From contig JAUJMO010000001.1 in NCBI GenBank assembly GCA_030446805.1, positions 825,241 through 889,240 on the forward strand: a stretch of DNA of 64,000 bases, read 5' to 3'. Positions 26,209 to 35,688 of this stretch are shown here, in pieces. The notes below the pieces were generated by a model that saw only the letters and a list, made by a program, of their open reading frames with translations, was not told the origin of the DNA and made no database searches. The position numbers were made by a program, and so were the translations under genes. This DNA comes from Caulobacteraceae bacterium. Its GTDB lineage: Bacteria; Pseudomonadota; Alphaproteobacteria; Caulobacterales; Caulobacteraceae. The number at the start of each line of letters is the position of its first letter. The stretch's first letter is position 1.

Positions 26209-27002
26209 CGTAGCTGCTCGGCCCGAAGAATCGCGGCGGCCAGCGCGTCGCGCAGCAAGGGCCCGAAGCCGCGCTCGCCCTCAAGCACCCGCAGTGCGGC
26301 TTCCGTGGTGCCGCCTGGCGAGGCCACCTCGGCGCGCAACTCGGCCAGGCTCTCCTCCGAGCCGTCCATCAAGGCAGCCGCGCTCACTATGGTCGAGGTC
26401 GCAAGCCGCAAGGCCGCCTCGGCCGGCAGGCCCGCCTCCGTTCCCGCCGCAGCCAGCGCCTCCGTAAAGGCGTACAGATAGGCCGGCGCCGAGCCGGAGG
26501 TCGCCGCCGCCACATCCATCAAGCCCTCGTCGTCCAGGTCGACGGTGGTCGCCACAGGGTCGAAGAGGGCGTGAGCGCGGGCCCGCGCCTCTGGGTCCTG
26601 GGCGTAGATGCTGGCCACGCCCCGCCCGATGCTCACTCCAGTGGTGGGCATCACCCGCGCGGTCCGCCGCCCCCCGAAGACCTGGGAGATGTCGCCGGCG
26701 CGCACGCCTACGGCGACCGACACCACCACGGCCTCCGGCCGTAGCTGATCGCGGTAGGTCTCGGCCACCTCGCGCCAGACCTGCGGCTTTACCGCCATCA
26801 GCACAGTCTGCGCCTCGGCCAGCTTCGCCCGCGGCGGGTTTAGCACCGCGCCCGAATACTCGGCCGCGCTGGCCGCGGCGTTGGGCGATGGGTCCAGAAT
26901 GTAGAGGTCGCCCGGCGCAAAGGCGTGCGCGCCCAGCCAGCCTTCGAGCAGCGCCCCGCCGAGCCGGCCGGCGCCCAGCAGCAGAACAGGCGCGGTGCTC
27001 AC
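26205..27002 (-). CDS. proC: pyrroline-5-carboxylate reductase
   Basis: ProC makes proline from pyrroline-5-carboxylate using NAD(P)H. The 265-residue protein has an N-terminal dinucleotide fold (LLLGAGRLGGALLEGWL), VLMAVKPQVWREVAETY, RVMPTTGVSIGRG and the C-terminal signature ELRAEVASPGGTTEAALRVLE. It starts with GTG at 27002, 7 bp after the YbjN-like gene, and overlaps the next gene, so the three genes form an operon. Confidence 0.92.
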   Translation of the reverse strand: MSTAPVLLLGAGRLGGALLEGWLGAHAFAPGDLYILDPSPNAAASAAEYSGAVLNPPRAKLAEAQTVLMAVKPQVWREVAETYRDQLRPEAVVVSVAVGVRAGDISQVFGGRRTARVMPTTGVSIGRGVASIYAQDPEARARAHALFDPVATTVDLDDEGLMDVAAATSGSAPAYLYAFTEALAAAGTEAGLPAEAALRLATSTIVSAAALMDGSEESLAELRAEVASPGGTTEAALRVLEGERGFGPLLRDALAAAILRAEQLR

Positions 27003-27009
27003 AACAGTC

Positions 27010-27507
27010 TCAGGCCTCGCCCACCGTTTCGAACATGCAGGCGGCCATGGCGTCGTCGGCGTTCTTTCCCTTGAGCAGAAAGTCGAACGCTGGATGGAAA
27101 CGGTCCGCCGCCTCCACCGCGCTGTCGATCATGGACGCCGCCTGCGCCAGGGTCGGCCGCTCGCCGGTGGGCAGCCCCATGGCATGGCGGTAGACGATCT
27201 CGCCGTCCTCGGCCCAAACCTCGAAATGCCCCAACCAGACCCGCTGGTTGATGAGACTGAGCAGTTCGTGAGCATCGCCACGGCGCTTCTTCGGCACACG
27301 CATGTCGATGGAAAGGCACAGCTGCAGGCAGTCGGCCTCCGGACGCCAGGCGAACCAGAGCTCATAGTCCTTCCAGTCGCCGGCCAGGGCGAAGGCGAGG
27401 TCGCCGTCTTCCGTGCGGTCGAACGTGAGGTTTTCAGCCGTCAGCACGTGCTCGACCACATCCAGGGGATCGTAGCCGAACTCGACGTCTTCCTGCGGCG
27501 TATCCAT
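27010..27507 (-). CDS. YbjN domain-containing protein
   Basis: The 165-residue protein matches the YbjN family (type III secretion chaperone-like fold). It has FGYDPLDVVEHVLTAENLTF at the start, WFAWRPEADCLQLCLSIDMR in the middle and FHPAFDFLLKGKNADDAM near the end. In other bacteria YbjN proteins affect stress and motility, but the mechanism is unclear. The ATG at 27507 (MDTPQED) fits the family; an upstream in-frame ATG adds an Arg-rich segment. It is the first gene of a unit with proC. Confidence 0.82.
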   Translation of the reverse strand: MDTPQEDVEFGYDPLDVVEHVLTAENLTFDRTEDGDLAFALAGDWKDYELWFAWRPEADCLQLCLSIDMRVPKKRRGDAHELLSLINQRVWLGHFEVWAEDGEIVYRHAMGLPTGERPTLAQAASMIDSAVEAADRFHPAFDFLLKGKNADDAMAACMFETVGEA

Positions 27508-27636
27508 GGCGGGGAGCAAACGCGTCCTTCGGCGCAACGAGGCGGGCCGACCGTCCAATCGGAGCGAGTCATCCCAGAAAACAGCCTAGCGGGTTAGACA
27601 GCGGGGCGGAACGCCCGTCGTCCATAGGGCGAGCGA

Positions 27637-27864
27637 TCAGGCGCCCGGCTCGGCTTTGAGGCGTTCGATCTCGGCGCGGAGCGCGGCCACTTCGTCGCGC
27701 AAGGCCTCGTATTCGTCGCGCCGGACCAGGTCGAACTCCGAAGCCAGCCGATCGGTCCCGGCACGGGCGGCGGAGCGCACCTCCTCGCCGGCCGCCTGGG
27801 CGATGCCCACTGCGGCGACCGACAGCTTTGCGACCTGATCGAGAAGGGGATTGCGCGTGTGCAT
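27637..27864 (-). CDS. ubiK: ubiquinone biosynthesis accessory factor UbiK (BMFP family)
   Basis: The 75-residue protein has the membrane-fusogenic BMFP layout. An amphipathic helix (LLDQVAKLSVAAVGIAQAAG) is followed by a C-terminal coiled coil (EYEALRDEVAALRAEIERLK). UbiK assists the Ubi complex in aerobic ubiquinone synthesis. ATG at 27864; it is divergent from lgt, with under 100 bp between them. Confidence 0.85.
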   Translation of the reverse strand: MHTRNPLLDQVAKLSVAAVGIAQAAGEEVRSAARAGTDRLASEFDLVRRDEYEALRDEVAALRAEIERLKAEPGA

Positions 27865-27953
27865 AGCCGGACGGGGATATAGGCCGTCCCCGCCGGTCTC
27901 GTAACCCGCCGCCGCGCCTGCTACATCGCCCACGCGCGACTCCGGAGCCGCCC

Positions 27954-28796
27954 TTGCCTTTCCCCGACTTCGATCCGGTGCTGTTGCAGATCGGGCCCTT
28001 CGCCCTGCGCTGGTACGCCCTGGCCTATGTGGCCGGCATCGTGCTGGCCTGGCTCTACGCCGTTAAGCTGATCAAGACGCCGGCCCTCTGGCGCGGCGAA
28101 GCGCCGCCCGCCACCCAGCAGCAAGTCGACGACCTGATCCTGTGGGTCACGCTGGGCATCATCCTGGGCGGGCGCATCGGCTATGTCCTCTTCTACCGCC
28201 CCGACCTGTTCTGGACCAATCCGCTGGAGGTGCTCCAGATCTGGAACGGCGGCATGTCGTTTCACGGCGGCTTTCTGGGCGTGGCCCTGGGCGTGGCCGT
28301 CTTCGCCCGGGTCAACCGGATCGAGTTGCTGCGCTTGGGCGACCTGGTGGCGCCTTGCGCGCCCTTTGGATTGTTCTTCGGCCGGGTCGCCAACTTCATC
28401 AACGGCGAGCTCTGGGGCCGACCGACGGATGCGCCTTGGGGAGTGGTCTTCCCGGCCGCGCCGGACAGCCTGCCGCGCCACCCCAGCCAGCTCTATGAGG
28501 CGGCGCTGGAGGGCGTGGTCCTGTTCCTTATCCTGCGTTGGGCCACGCACAGGGCCAAGCTCCTGCCCCGCCGCGGCATGCTCACCGGCCTGTTCCTTCT
28601 CTTCTACGGCCTGTTCCGGATCGGGGTGGAGTTCCTGCGTGAGCCCGACCAGCATCTCCCCGAGGTGCTGCGCCAATACGCGACCCTGGGCATGCTGCTC
28701 TCCATCCCCATGGTCCTCGCCGGAGCCTGGCTGGTGGCGCGTGCGCGCCGGCGCAGCGAACCCGCCGCCCGGGCCGACGGCGCCGTGCCCGCGTGA
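27954..28796 (+). CDS. lgt: prolipoprotein diacylglyceryl transferase
   Basis: Lgt transfers diacylglycerol from phosphatidylglycerol to the lipobox Cys of prolipoproteins in the inner membrane. The 280-residue polytopic protein has the essential MSFHGGFLGV segment, the Lgt signature GRVANFINGELWGRPTD, and HPSQLYEAALEG. Start is TTG at 27954 with GGAG 6 bases upstream. The stop overlaps the start of the next gene (GTGA). Several predicted lipoproteins in this window would be its substrates. Confidence 0.95.
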   Translation: MPFPDFDPVLLQIGPFALRWYALAYVAGIVLAWLYAVKLIKTPALWRGEAPPATQQQVDDLILWVTLGIILGGRIGYVLFYRPDLFWTNPLEVLQIWNGGMSFHGGFLGVALGVAVFARVNRIELLRLGDLVAPCAPFGLFFGRVANFINGELWGRPTDAPWGVVFPAAPDSLPRHPSQLYEAALEGVVLFLILRWATHRAKLLPRRGMLTGLFLLFYGLFRIGVEFLREPDQHLPEVLRQYATLGMLLSIPMVLAGAWLVARARRRSEPAARADGAVPA

Positions 28797-29869
28797 GCCT
28801 CGAGGACCGGCTCAAGGCGCGCATCCGCGAGGCGGGTCCGATCACCGTGGCCGACTTTATGGCGGCCTGCCTTCACGATCCCATCGACGGCTACTACGCC
28901 ACACGCCCCAGGCTGGGCGCGGATGGCGACTTCGTGACCGCGCCCATGATCAGCCAGATGTTCGGCGAGTTCCTGGGCCTGTGGGCGGTGGCGGTCTGGC
29001 GGGGGCTGGGCGCACCCGACCGCTTCCGCCTGGTCGAGGTCGGGCCGGGCGACGGCACGCTCATGCAGGACGCCCTGCGCGCGGCCGCGCTCGATCCAGC
29101 CTTCCTCCAGGCCGCGGAGCTGGTGCTGGTGGAGCCCAGCCCTCCGCTGCGGGAGCTGCAGGCCGAGCGTCTGGCGGACGGACCGCTCCGGCCCCGCTGG
29201 CTGGCCAGCCTCGACGGCCTGGGCGCGGACACGCCGCTGATCTTGCTCGCCAACGAGGTGCTCGACTGCCTTCCCGCCCGTCAGTTCGTTCGCGTGGGCG
29301 AGGGCTGGGCCGAGCGGCGGGTCGGCGTGGACGAAGCGGACGCGCTGGTCTTCGGCCTGACGCCCGCGCCCGACGTTCCGCCGGCCTTCCGGGCCGAACC
29401 GGGCGAACTGATGGAGGTGTCGCCGGCCCAGGCGGAGTTCGCGCGCCGTTTGGCGGCCTTGATCGTGGAGGCGAGCGGCGCGGCTCTGCTGATCGACTAC
29501 GGGCGAGCCCGCCCCGAGCCCGGGGACACCCTGCAGGCCTTGCGCAATCACCAGAAGGTCCCGCCCTTGTTGGATCCCGGGCATGCCGACCTGACGGTGT
29601 GGGCGGACTTCCCGACCGTTCTGGCCACGGCCGCGGCCGAGGGGGCGGGGGTGACGGAGATCCTCACCCAGGGCGAATTCCTGCGCAGGCTGGGCGTGGA
29701 GGCCCGCGCCCACGCCCTGATCGCCGCCAACCCCGATCGCGAGGCGGTGCTCCGCCGTCAGCTCGCGCGGCTGATCGAGCCCGACGGCATGGGCGAGCTG
29801 TTCAAGGCCGCGGCGGTGATGTCTCCGCCCGAGTTGATCCCGCCCGGCTTCGCAGGCGCAGCCCGATGA
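28793..29869 (+). CDS. MidA/NDUFAF7-type SAM-dependent methyltransferase
   Basis: The 358-residue protein matches the DUF185/NDUFAF7 family, whose mitochondrial members methylate an arginine of complex I subunit NDUFS2. Seen: the entry motif GPITVADFMAACLHDPIDGY, SAM site LVEVGPGDGTLMQDALR, LVEPSPPLRELQ and LLANEVLDCLPARQF. In bacteria the target is not proven. GTG start overlaps the lgt stop and its own stop overlaps pgeF (ATGA), so lgt, this gene and pgeF form a coupled operon. Confidence 0.85.
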   Translation: MSLEDRLKARIREAGPITVADFMAACLHDPIDGYYATRPRLGADGDFVTAPMISQMFGEFLGLWAVAVWRGLGAPDRFRLVEVGPGDGTLMQDALRAAALDPAFLQAAELVLVEPSPPLRELQAERLADGPLRPRWLASLDGLGADTPLILLANEVLDCLPARQFVRVGEGWAERRVGVDEADALVFGLTPAPDVPPAFRAEPGELMEVSPAQAEFARRLAALIVEASGAALLIDYGRARPEPGDTLQALRNHQKVPPLLDPGHADLTVWADFPTVLATAAAEGAGVTEILTQGEFLRRLGVEARAHALIAANPDREAVLRRQLARLIEPDGMGELFKAAAVMSPPELIPPGFAGAAR

Positions 29870-30642
29870 GCCTGCCCGTCCTGACCTCTCCCCTGCTCGA
29901 CGCCCTGCCGGGCGTCCGCCACGCCTTTTTCACGCGCGAAGGCGGGGTCTCCACGGGCGTGTACGCGAGCCTGAACCTCGGCCGAGGTTCGCGTGACGAC
30001 CCTGTCGCCGTGGCCGAGAACCGGCGACGGGCGGCCGCCCACCTGGCGGTGGAGGAGCCCGCGCTTCTGGCCTGCTACCAGGTTCATTCCGCCGAGGCCG
30101 TGCAGGCGGACCGCGCCTGGGGCGAAGCTCGGCCCGAGGCCGACGCCGTGGTCACGGGCGCGCCGGGCCTGGCCTGCGGAGCCCTGTCGGCCGACTGCGC
30201 CCCGATCCTCATGGCCGACCCGCAGGCTGGAGTGGTGGGCGCCGCCCATGCCGGGTGGAAGGGCGCGCTGGGCGGCGTGGTGTTGTCCGCCGTCAACGCC
30301 ATGACGCGGCTGGGCGCAGACACGGATCGGATCGTGGCCGTGGTGGGCCCCTGCATCGGCCCGGACTCCTACGAGGTCGGCCCGGAGTTCCACGCCCGCT
30401 TCCACGCGGAGACGCCGCTCGCCGGACGCTTCTTCCGCCCCGCGCGCAGCCCCGGCAAGCGCCTCTTCGACCTGCCCGCCTTTGTGCTCCAGCGGCTTGC
30501 GGAAGCGGGGGTGGCCAGGGCGGAGTGGATCGGGGCCGACACCCTGGCCGACGAGCGCCGCTTCTTCTCCAACCGCCGCGCCGTCCAGCGCGGAGAGCCC
30601 GACTACGGTCGCCTGATGTCAGCCATTGTGTTGACCTCCTGA
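29866..30642 (+). CDS. pgeF: peptidoglycan editing factor PgeF (multicopper oxidase-like)
   Basis: PgeF (YfiH, DUF152) removes wrongly incorporated L-Ser from muropeptide precursors. The 258-residue protein has the metal/active-site set of the family: [18 protein letters not shown] and [12 protein letters not shown], plus [13 protein letters not shown]. Older names call it a laccase domain protein. ATG at 29866 overlaps the preceding stop. Confidence 0.9.
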   Translation: MSLPVLTSPLLDALPGVRHAFFTREGGVSTGVYASLNLGRGSRDDPVAVAENRRRAAAHLAVEEPALLACYQVHSAEAVQADRAWGEARPEADAVVTGAPGLACGALSADCAPILMADPQAGVVGAAHAGWKGALGGVVLSAVNAMTRLGADTDRIVAVVGPCIGPDSYEVGPEFHARFHAETPLAGRFFRPARSPGKRLFDLPAFVLQRLAEAGVARAEWIGADTLADERRFFSNRRAVQRGEPDYGRLMSAIVLTS

Positions 30643-30682
30643 CACCGCCCCGTCATTGGGAGCCCCCCTCGCGAGACCCCCG

Positions 30683-31615
30683 ATGAAGCTGCTGGCCGGC
30701 AACTCCAACCGCGCCTTGGCGCAGGCCATCGCCGACTACCACGACGTCCCCCTGTGCCGGGCGCAGGTGCGCCGCTTCGCCGATGCGGAAGTGTTCGTAG
30801 TGATCGAAGAGAACGTCCGCGGCGAGGACGTCTTCGTCATCCAGTCCACCTCGGCTCCGGCCAACGACAATCTCATGGAGCTGCTGATCTGCATCGACGC
30901 CCTGGTCCGGGCCTCGGCGCGACGGATCACGGCGGTGCTGCCCTACTTCGGCTACGCCCGCCAGGATCGGAAGATGGGGGGCCGTACACCGATCTCGGCC
31001 AAGCTGGTGGCCAACCTCCTGACGCGCGCCGGGGCGGACCGGGTGCTGTCGATGGACCTGCACTCAGGCCAGATCCAGGGCTTTTTCGACATCCCCACGG
31101 ACAATCTTACACCGGTGCCCGTTCACGCAGCGGACATCCGCCAAAGGCTGGACGGCGGCGACCTGATGATCGTCTCGCCCGATGTGGGCGGGGTGGTGCG
31201 CGCCCGCCAACTAGCCGATCGCCTGAACGCCGACCTGGCCATCGTGGACAAGCGCCGCTCGGCTCCGGGCGAAAGCGAGGTGATGAACATCATCGGCGAC
31301 GTTTCCGGCCGTCGCTGCATCCTTTATGACGACATCGTCGACAGTGCGGGCACGCTCTGCAACGCCGCCACCGCCATTGCGGCCGCCGGCGCCACCGAGG
31401 TCTACGCCTATGTCAGTCACGGCGTGCTGTCCGGCTCGGCCGTCGAGCGGGTGGAGAAATCCGTGCTGCGCGAATTGGTGGTGACCAACTCCATCGCCTT
31501 GTCGGACACCGCCGCCGGATCCAGCAAGGTCCGGGCGATCAGCGTGGCGCCGCTCATCGGCGAAGCCATCCGGCGGATCGCCAACGAAGAGTCCGTCTCC
31601 AAACTGTTCGACTGA
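30683..31615 (+). CDS. prs: ribose-phosphate pyrophosphokinase
   Basis: Prs makes PRPP from ribose 5-phosphate and ATP, the precursor for purines, pyrimidines, His and Trp. The 310-residue protein has the class I layout: ATP-loop [15 protein letters not shown], flexible loop [19 protein letters not shown] and the PRPP-binding [18 protein letters not shown] at 30683 matches the family start. The apt gene at 49.8 kb uses its product. Confidence 0.95.
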   Translation: MKLLAGNSNRALAQAIADYHDVPLCRAQVRRFADAEVFVVIEENVRGEDVFVIQSTSAPANDNLMELLICIDALVRASARRITAVLPYFGYARQDRKMGGRTPISAKLVANLLTRAGADRVLSMDLHSGQIQGFFDIPTDNLTPVPVHAADIRQRLDGGDLMIVSPDVGGVVRARQLADRLNADLAIVDKRRSAPGESEVMNIIGDVSGRRCILYDDIVDSAGTLCNAATAIAAAGATEVYAYVSHGVLSGSAVERVEKSVLRELVVTNSIALSDTAAGSSKVRAISVAPLIGEAIRRIANEESVSKLFD

Positions 31616-31692
31616 CCCGGCGCCGGGATTGCAGGGAAGATGCACCGGGCGGCGCGCCGTTCCGTTTCGAACCACGCCCCTCGCGCGGCGGG

Positions 31693-31722
31693 GGTTCACT
31701 TCGTGCCTAACGCACGTGAACC
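31693..31722 (+). terminator. candidate hairpin terminator downstream of prs
   Basis: GGTTCAC (31693-31699) pairs with GTGAACC (31716-31722), with an inner GTGC/GCAC pair and a CTAA loop. Three T follow shortly after (GCGTTTCC). It lies 78 bp after the prs stop and before the next gene, consistent with a terminator, though the T tract is weak. Confidence 0.45.
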
Positions 31723-31804
31723 GCGTTTCCTGACAGGAGCTTAAGCCCCGCTGGGCCACCTTGAGCAGGCCGGACCGAACCTCCCGGCCCATTCGGGGAA
31801 GATC

Positions 31805-32938
31805 ATGCCCACCTTTCCGCGGCTGCGTTCGGCGGCCTTTCTGGCCAGCATGGCCGGCCTGTTCCTCCTCCACAGCGCTCCCGCTTCGGCCGACACCGTC
31901 CAAGGCCCCGGGCCCGAGGAGCTGGCCTCCTTGGGTTTGGCGTCGCCCGAGCCGGCGGTCCCGGCAGCGCTGCCCGTCGCTGCGGCCCCCAGCCCGACCC
32001 CGACCCCTGCCGCGACCCCGACCGTGGGGCTTCCACGCGAGGTGCTGGAGGCTGCCGGCGCTTATCGGCTCTATATGCGCCAGGCGGCGGCCGTGTCGGC
32101 GAGCTTCGCCGACGGCGCCGCCATCGCGAGCGCGCTGGAGCTCGGCGCGGCTTATGAGCCCAAGCAGATGACCCGGGGTGCCGTGGCGTTCGCGGCCGTG
32201 GCCGCGCTGCACGAGCCCCGCTTCGTGGAGGGCGTGCGCGCGGCGGGGTCGGATCCGGTGCTGCGCGCCGCCCTGTTGGCCCGGCTGACCGCCGCGCCCC
32301 ATTCCGCCGGCGAGCTTCCCGGAGCCCATGCCGCCGCCGGCCGGGCAGCGGCCGCCTTGGGCGGCGAAGGCGAGCGGGTGCGCGCCGCCGGCCAACGGGT
32401 CAAGCAGGCCGCCTATGATGTGCAGAAGCAGGCCTGGGCCAAGGGCGAGGTCAGCGCGCGCGTGGAGCGCCTGGCCCTCGCCAAGTCGCTGTCCGCCCAG
32501 CCCCTCTCGGCTCCTGTCACCGACCTCGCGGAGTTGCAGCTCGCTTCTCTGGGCGCCGGCCGCCTGAGCTTGCCCGAAGGGCCCCCCGAACCCTCCGCGC
32601 GACCGGTCGTGGCCCGCGGCTTGGCGCTGGCCGCCCTGGCCGTGCTGGGCGAGGCGGACCTGGCCAAGGCCGATCCGCTCATGGACGACGCCAGCTGCGG
32701 CTCCTGCCTGCGGATGTCCAAATTGAACCTTTTCCAATGCCTGGCCGTGGCCAAGCCCTGGTATGAGGACGTCTTCTGCCTCGGCCAGCACGTCTTGATC
32801 GACACCGGCGAGTGCATCCAGGCCGCCGCGGCCAAGCAGCCGTCCCCTTCCCTGCCCGCGGTGGCTCTTGCGGCGCCGTCAAGACCTTACGAGCCCGAGC
32901 CGGCGGCGGCCCTGACCACCGTGGCCGCCCTGCACTGA
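31805..32938 (+). CDS. exported protein of unrecognised family, paralog 1
   Basis: The 377-residue protein has a signal peptide (about 1-29, ending APASA) and a Pro/Ala linker. A helical Ala-rich domain (about 70-270) begins EVLEAAGAYRLYMRQAA. A compact Cys-containing end has SCLRMSKLNLFQCLAVAKPW, YEDVFCLGQHVLIDTGEC. The same blocks occur in order in the next gene, so the two are tandem paralogs. The five cysteines in the end block, in a periplasmic protein, suggest disulfides or metal binding. I do not recognise a named domain. The ATG at 31805 follows GGGGAAG. Confidence 0.75.
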   Translation: MPTFPRLRSAAFLASMAGLFLLHSAPASADTVQGPGPEELASLGLASPEPAVPAALPVAAAPSPTPTPAATPTVGLPREVLEAAGAYRLYMRQAAAVSASFADGAAIASALELGAAYEPKQMTRGAVAFAAVAALHEPRFVEGVRAAGSDPVLRAALLARLTAAPHSAGELPGAHAAAGRAAAALGGEGERVRAAGQRVKQAAYDVQKQAWAKGEVSARVERLALAKSLSAQPLSAPVTDLAELQLASLGAGRLSLPEGPPEPSARPVVARGLALAALAVLGEADLAKADPLMDDASCGSCLRMSKLNLFQCLAVAKPWYEDVFCLGQHVLIDTGECIQAAAAKQPSPSLPAVALAAPSRPYEPEPAAALTTVAALH

Positions 32939-32966
32939 GGCCGGCCACCGGATTGTGAACACGGGA

Positions 32967-32994
32967 GGGGGTGCTGCGGCGACGCAGCACCCCC
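32967..32994 (+). terminator. strong GC hairpin between the two paralogs
   Basis: A perfect 12-bp stem (GGGGGTGCTGCG / CGCAGCACCCCC) closes a GCGA loop 28 bp after the first paralog's stop. Only TTC follows, not a long T run, so it may act as a terminator or as an RNA stability element for the upstream message. Confidence 0.6.
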
Positions 32995-33116
32995 TTCGCC
33001 GTTGAGGCGACTCGTCGGCTCCGGTATGAGCCTGCTGACGGTCGATGCTGGCGTCCTCTCGCCACATTGCCGGCCCTTTTCATGCCTTAGTTCAACCCCC
33101 TGAGGGGAGGCCGTTC

Positions 33117-34181
33117 ATGCTTCGCAACCACCACCGCCGCGCCGCCGTCCTGGGCGCGGTCTGCATCGCCGCCATCAGCCTGGGGAGCTGCGAAACGCCC
33201 GCCCCGGAACCCGTTCCGGTTGTGGTCGCGCCGCCGCCGGCCCCGCTTCCGCCCTTGACGGTGTTCCCGCGCGTGATCGAACAGGCCGCAGCGTTCGAGG
33301 CCTACATGAACCGTGCGGCCGGGATCACGCCGTCGTTCACGGACGGGCCCTCCGTCGCGCGCTCGCTCACCATCGCCGCCGCCTATGAGCCTCGCCAGCT
33401 CGCCACCGGCGCAGTGGCCTATGGCGCGGTGGCGGCCCTGCAGGATCCGGTCTTCGTTGAAGGCGTGCGCGCCTACACCCGCAATCCAACGCAGCGCGCC
33501 AACATCGCTGCGCGCATCGCCGCCGATCCGGCCTACATCACCGGGTTCCCCGGCGCCTCCAGCGCGGCCAGTCTTGTGGCCCAGGCTCTGGACCGCGAAG
33601 GCCGCCGGGTCCGCCTGGCCGGCGAGAGCGTAAAGCAGAGCGCTTACAGCGTTCAGCGTCAGGCCTGGTCCAAGGCCACCATTCCGAACCGGGAAGAGCG
33701 GCTGGCCAGCGTCAAGGCCTTGGGCACGGCGCTCGCGCCCGCCGACACGCCCACCATCGAGCGCCTGCGCGGCTTGGCGCTGGGCCAGACCCCGTCCGCG
33801 GCTACGCCGGCCAGCCTGCAGCCGCCCTACACGCCCGTGGTGGTGCGCAGCATGGCCATCGCAGCGCTGTCCGCGCTCGGCTACGGCGACGATCCCGCCT
33901 TTGCGCCGTCCTTCGACACTTTGTTGGTTGAGCCCACGGGCGGGTCCTGCCTGAACATGAGCAAGCTCAACCTCAACCAGTGTCTGGCGGTGGCCAAGCC
34001 CTGGTACGAGGACGTGTTCTGCCTGGGTCAGCACGTGCTGATCGACACCGGCCAGTGCATGGTTCAGGCTGGTAACGCACCGCCTCCGGCCATGGCCGCC
34101 GCCGTGGTTCCGGTCGCGGCGCCGACCGCCGCCGCGACCGCGGCCCAGGCCCAGCCCGCGACGCCGAAGCCTGGAAGCTGA
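33117..34181 (+). CDS. lipoprotein of unrecognised family, paralog 2
   Basis: The 354-residue protein is a paralog of the preceding gene but has a lipoprotein signal (AAISLGSCETPAPEP; lipobox LGSC). It shares the helical block (IEQAAAFEAYMNRAAGITPS, AAAYEPRQLATGAVAYGAVA, VKQSAYSVQRQAWSK) and the C-terminal block CLNMSKLNLNQCLAVAKPWY with EDVFCLGQHVLIDTGQC. The ATG at 33117 has GGGGAGG upstream. It is probably anchored in the outer or inner membrane, facing the periplasm. Function unknown. Confidence 0.75.
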   Translation: MLRNHHRRAAVLGAVCIAAISLGSCETPAPEPVPVVVAPPPAPLPPLTVFPRVIEQAAAFEAYMNRAAGITPSFTDGPSVARSLTIAAAYEPRQLATGAVAYGAVAALQDPVFVEGVRAYTRNPTQRANIAARIAADPAYITGFPGASSAASLVAQALDREGRRVRLAGESVKQSAYSVQRQAWSKATIPNREERLASVKALGTALAPADTPTIERLRGLALGQTPSAATPASLQPPYTPVVVRSMAIAALSALGYGDDPAFAPSFDTLLVEPTGGSCLNMSKLNLNQCLAVAKPWYEDVFCLGQHVLIDTGQCMVQAGNAPPPAMAAAVVPVAAPTAAATAAQAQPATPKPGS

Positions 34182-34319
34182 CGTCCTGGCGGACGGCGAA
34201 GCGTCGCCGTCCCGCTTGCCTCTCGGGCGGTGTCCGTGTAAGGACGCCGCCCAATTCCGTTCCCGTGAACGCCCGCCGCCGCGCCTGTGCGCGGCGTTCG
34301 CTTTAGAGAAGACCCACCC

Positions 34320-34931
34320 ATGGCCGACATCGTCCTGAACGTTGAAGTGCGTGAGAACATCGGCACGGGCGGCGCCCGCGCGGTCCGTCGCGCCGGCCGC
34401 GTTCCCGGCGTGCTGTACGGCGGCACGCGCGGCCCCGTGCCGCTGTCGGTCGACGCCAACGCCTTCCGCAAGGCGCTGTTCACGGGCGGCCTGCTGGGCC
34501 ACCGCGTGACCCTGCAATACGGCTCCGAAACCCAGACGGTGATCGCCAAGGACATCCAGTTCCATCCGGTCAACGACCAGCCCGTCCACTTCGACCTGTA
34601 CCGGGTGGAGGAAGGCCAGTTGATCCGCATCGCCGTACCGGTGCGCTTCGACAACCCGGAGGATGCTCCGGGCCTCAAGCGGGGCGGCACCCTGAACGTG
34701 GTCCGCCACGAGGTGGAGCTGTGGGCCCCGGCCGAAAGCATCCCGGAGGTGCTGGTGGCCGACCTGACCGGTCTCGACATCGGCGAGCAGGTTCGGATGT
34801 CGTCCATCACCCTGCCCCAGGGCGTGCAGCCCACCATCACCGACCGCGACTTCGTGATCGCCACTGTGGCTTCGAGCTCGGCGATGGTCTCCAGCGAGGC
34901 TGACGCCGCCGGCGAGACCGCCGAAGGCTGA
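34320..34931 (+). CDS. rplY: 50S ribosomal protein L25 (Ctc/TL5 form)
   Basis: L25 binds 5S rRNA in the large subunit. The 203-residue protein is the long Ctc-type: an N-terminal L25 domain (NIGTGGARAVRRAGRVPGVL, DIQFHPVNDQPVHFDLYRV) plus the C-terminal TL5 beta domain (PRFDNPEDAPGLKRGG-like, VDLTGLDIGEQVRMSSI-like segments). ATG at 34320 follows GAGAAG. Its stop overlaps the pth start (TGATG), a common rplY-pth pairing. Confidence 0.94.
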   Translation: MADIVLNVEVRENIGTGGARAVRRAGRVPGVLYGGTRGPVPLSVDANAFRKALFTGGLLGHRVTLQYGSETQTVIAKDIQFHPVNDQPVHFDLYRVEEGQLIRIAVPVRFDNPEDAPGLKRGGTLNVVRHEVELWAPAESIPEVLVADLTGLDIGEQVRMSSITLPQGVQPTITDRDFVIATVASSSAMVSSEADAAGETAEG

Positions 34932-35551
34932 TGCTGCTGCTGGCGGGGCTGGGCAATCCCGGCCCCAAGCACGCCCAGGACCGCCACAACATCGGCTTCA
35001 TGGCCGCCGACGCCATCGCGCAACGATGGCGGTTCGGGCCGGAGCGGTCACGCTTCTCCAGCTTGGCTTCCGAAGGCGCCCTGCCGACGCCGGAGGGCGG
35101 CTCCGTGCGCGCCCTGCTGCTCAAGCCGCAGACCTTCATGAACGAGAGCGGCCGGGCGATCGCCGAAGCGGCCCGGTTCTTCAAGGTCGACCCCGCGGAT
35201 GTGGTCGTCTTCTACGACGAGATCGACATGGCTCCAGGGCGGTTCCGCATGAAGACGGGCGGGGGCGCGGCGGGGCACAACGGGATCCGCTCCACCATGG
35301 CGCGGTTCGGGCCGGACTTTCGGCGCGCGCGGTTGGGCGTTGGGCATCCCGGGCACAAGGACTTGGTGCATGCCTATGTGCTGGGGCCGTTCGCCAAGGC
35401 GGAGCAGCCCTGGGTGCGGGCCTTGCTGGACGCCTGCGCCGAGGCCCTGCCCTTCCTGGCCGCCGGGGACGACGAACGCTATCAGGCGGAGGTGCTGCGC
35501 CTGGCTCCCGCGCCCAAGGGCGATCCCAGAAGACCGCGCAGCCAGGACTGA
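34931..35551 (+). CDS. pth: peptidyl-tRNA hydrolase
   Basis: Pth frees tRNA from stalled peptidyl-tRNA. The 206-residue protein has GLGNPGPKHAQDRHNIGFMA with the catalytic His in RHNIGF, LLKPQTFMNESGRAI, VVFYDEIDMAPGRFRMK and GGGAAGHNGIRS. It is translationally coupled to rplY. Length and motifs are normal. Confidence 0.95.
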   Translation: MLLLAGLGNPGPKHAQDRHNIGFMAADAIAQRWRFGPERSRFSSLASEGALPTPEGGSVRALLLKPQTFMNESGRAIAEAARFFKVDPADVVVFYDEIDMAPGRFRMKTGGGAAGHNGIRSTMARFGPDFRRARLGVGHPGHKDLVHAYVLGPFAKAEQPWVRALLDACAEALPFLAAGDDERYQAEVLRLAPAPKGDPRRPRSQD

Positions 35552-35688
35552 CCCCGACGGGAGTTCAGGGCCAGGAACTTAGGCTAAGTCTTACAACGAT
35601 TTAATCACCAGAGCCCAATTGCTTGGGTGAGCTCTCGTCCATTCAGGCGTATGCTCACCGCCGTCTCACCCCGACAGAGGAGAGCGGA

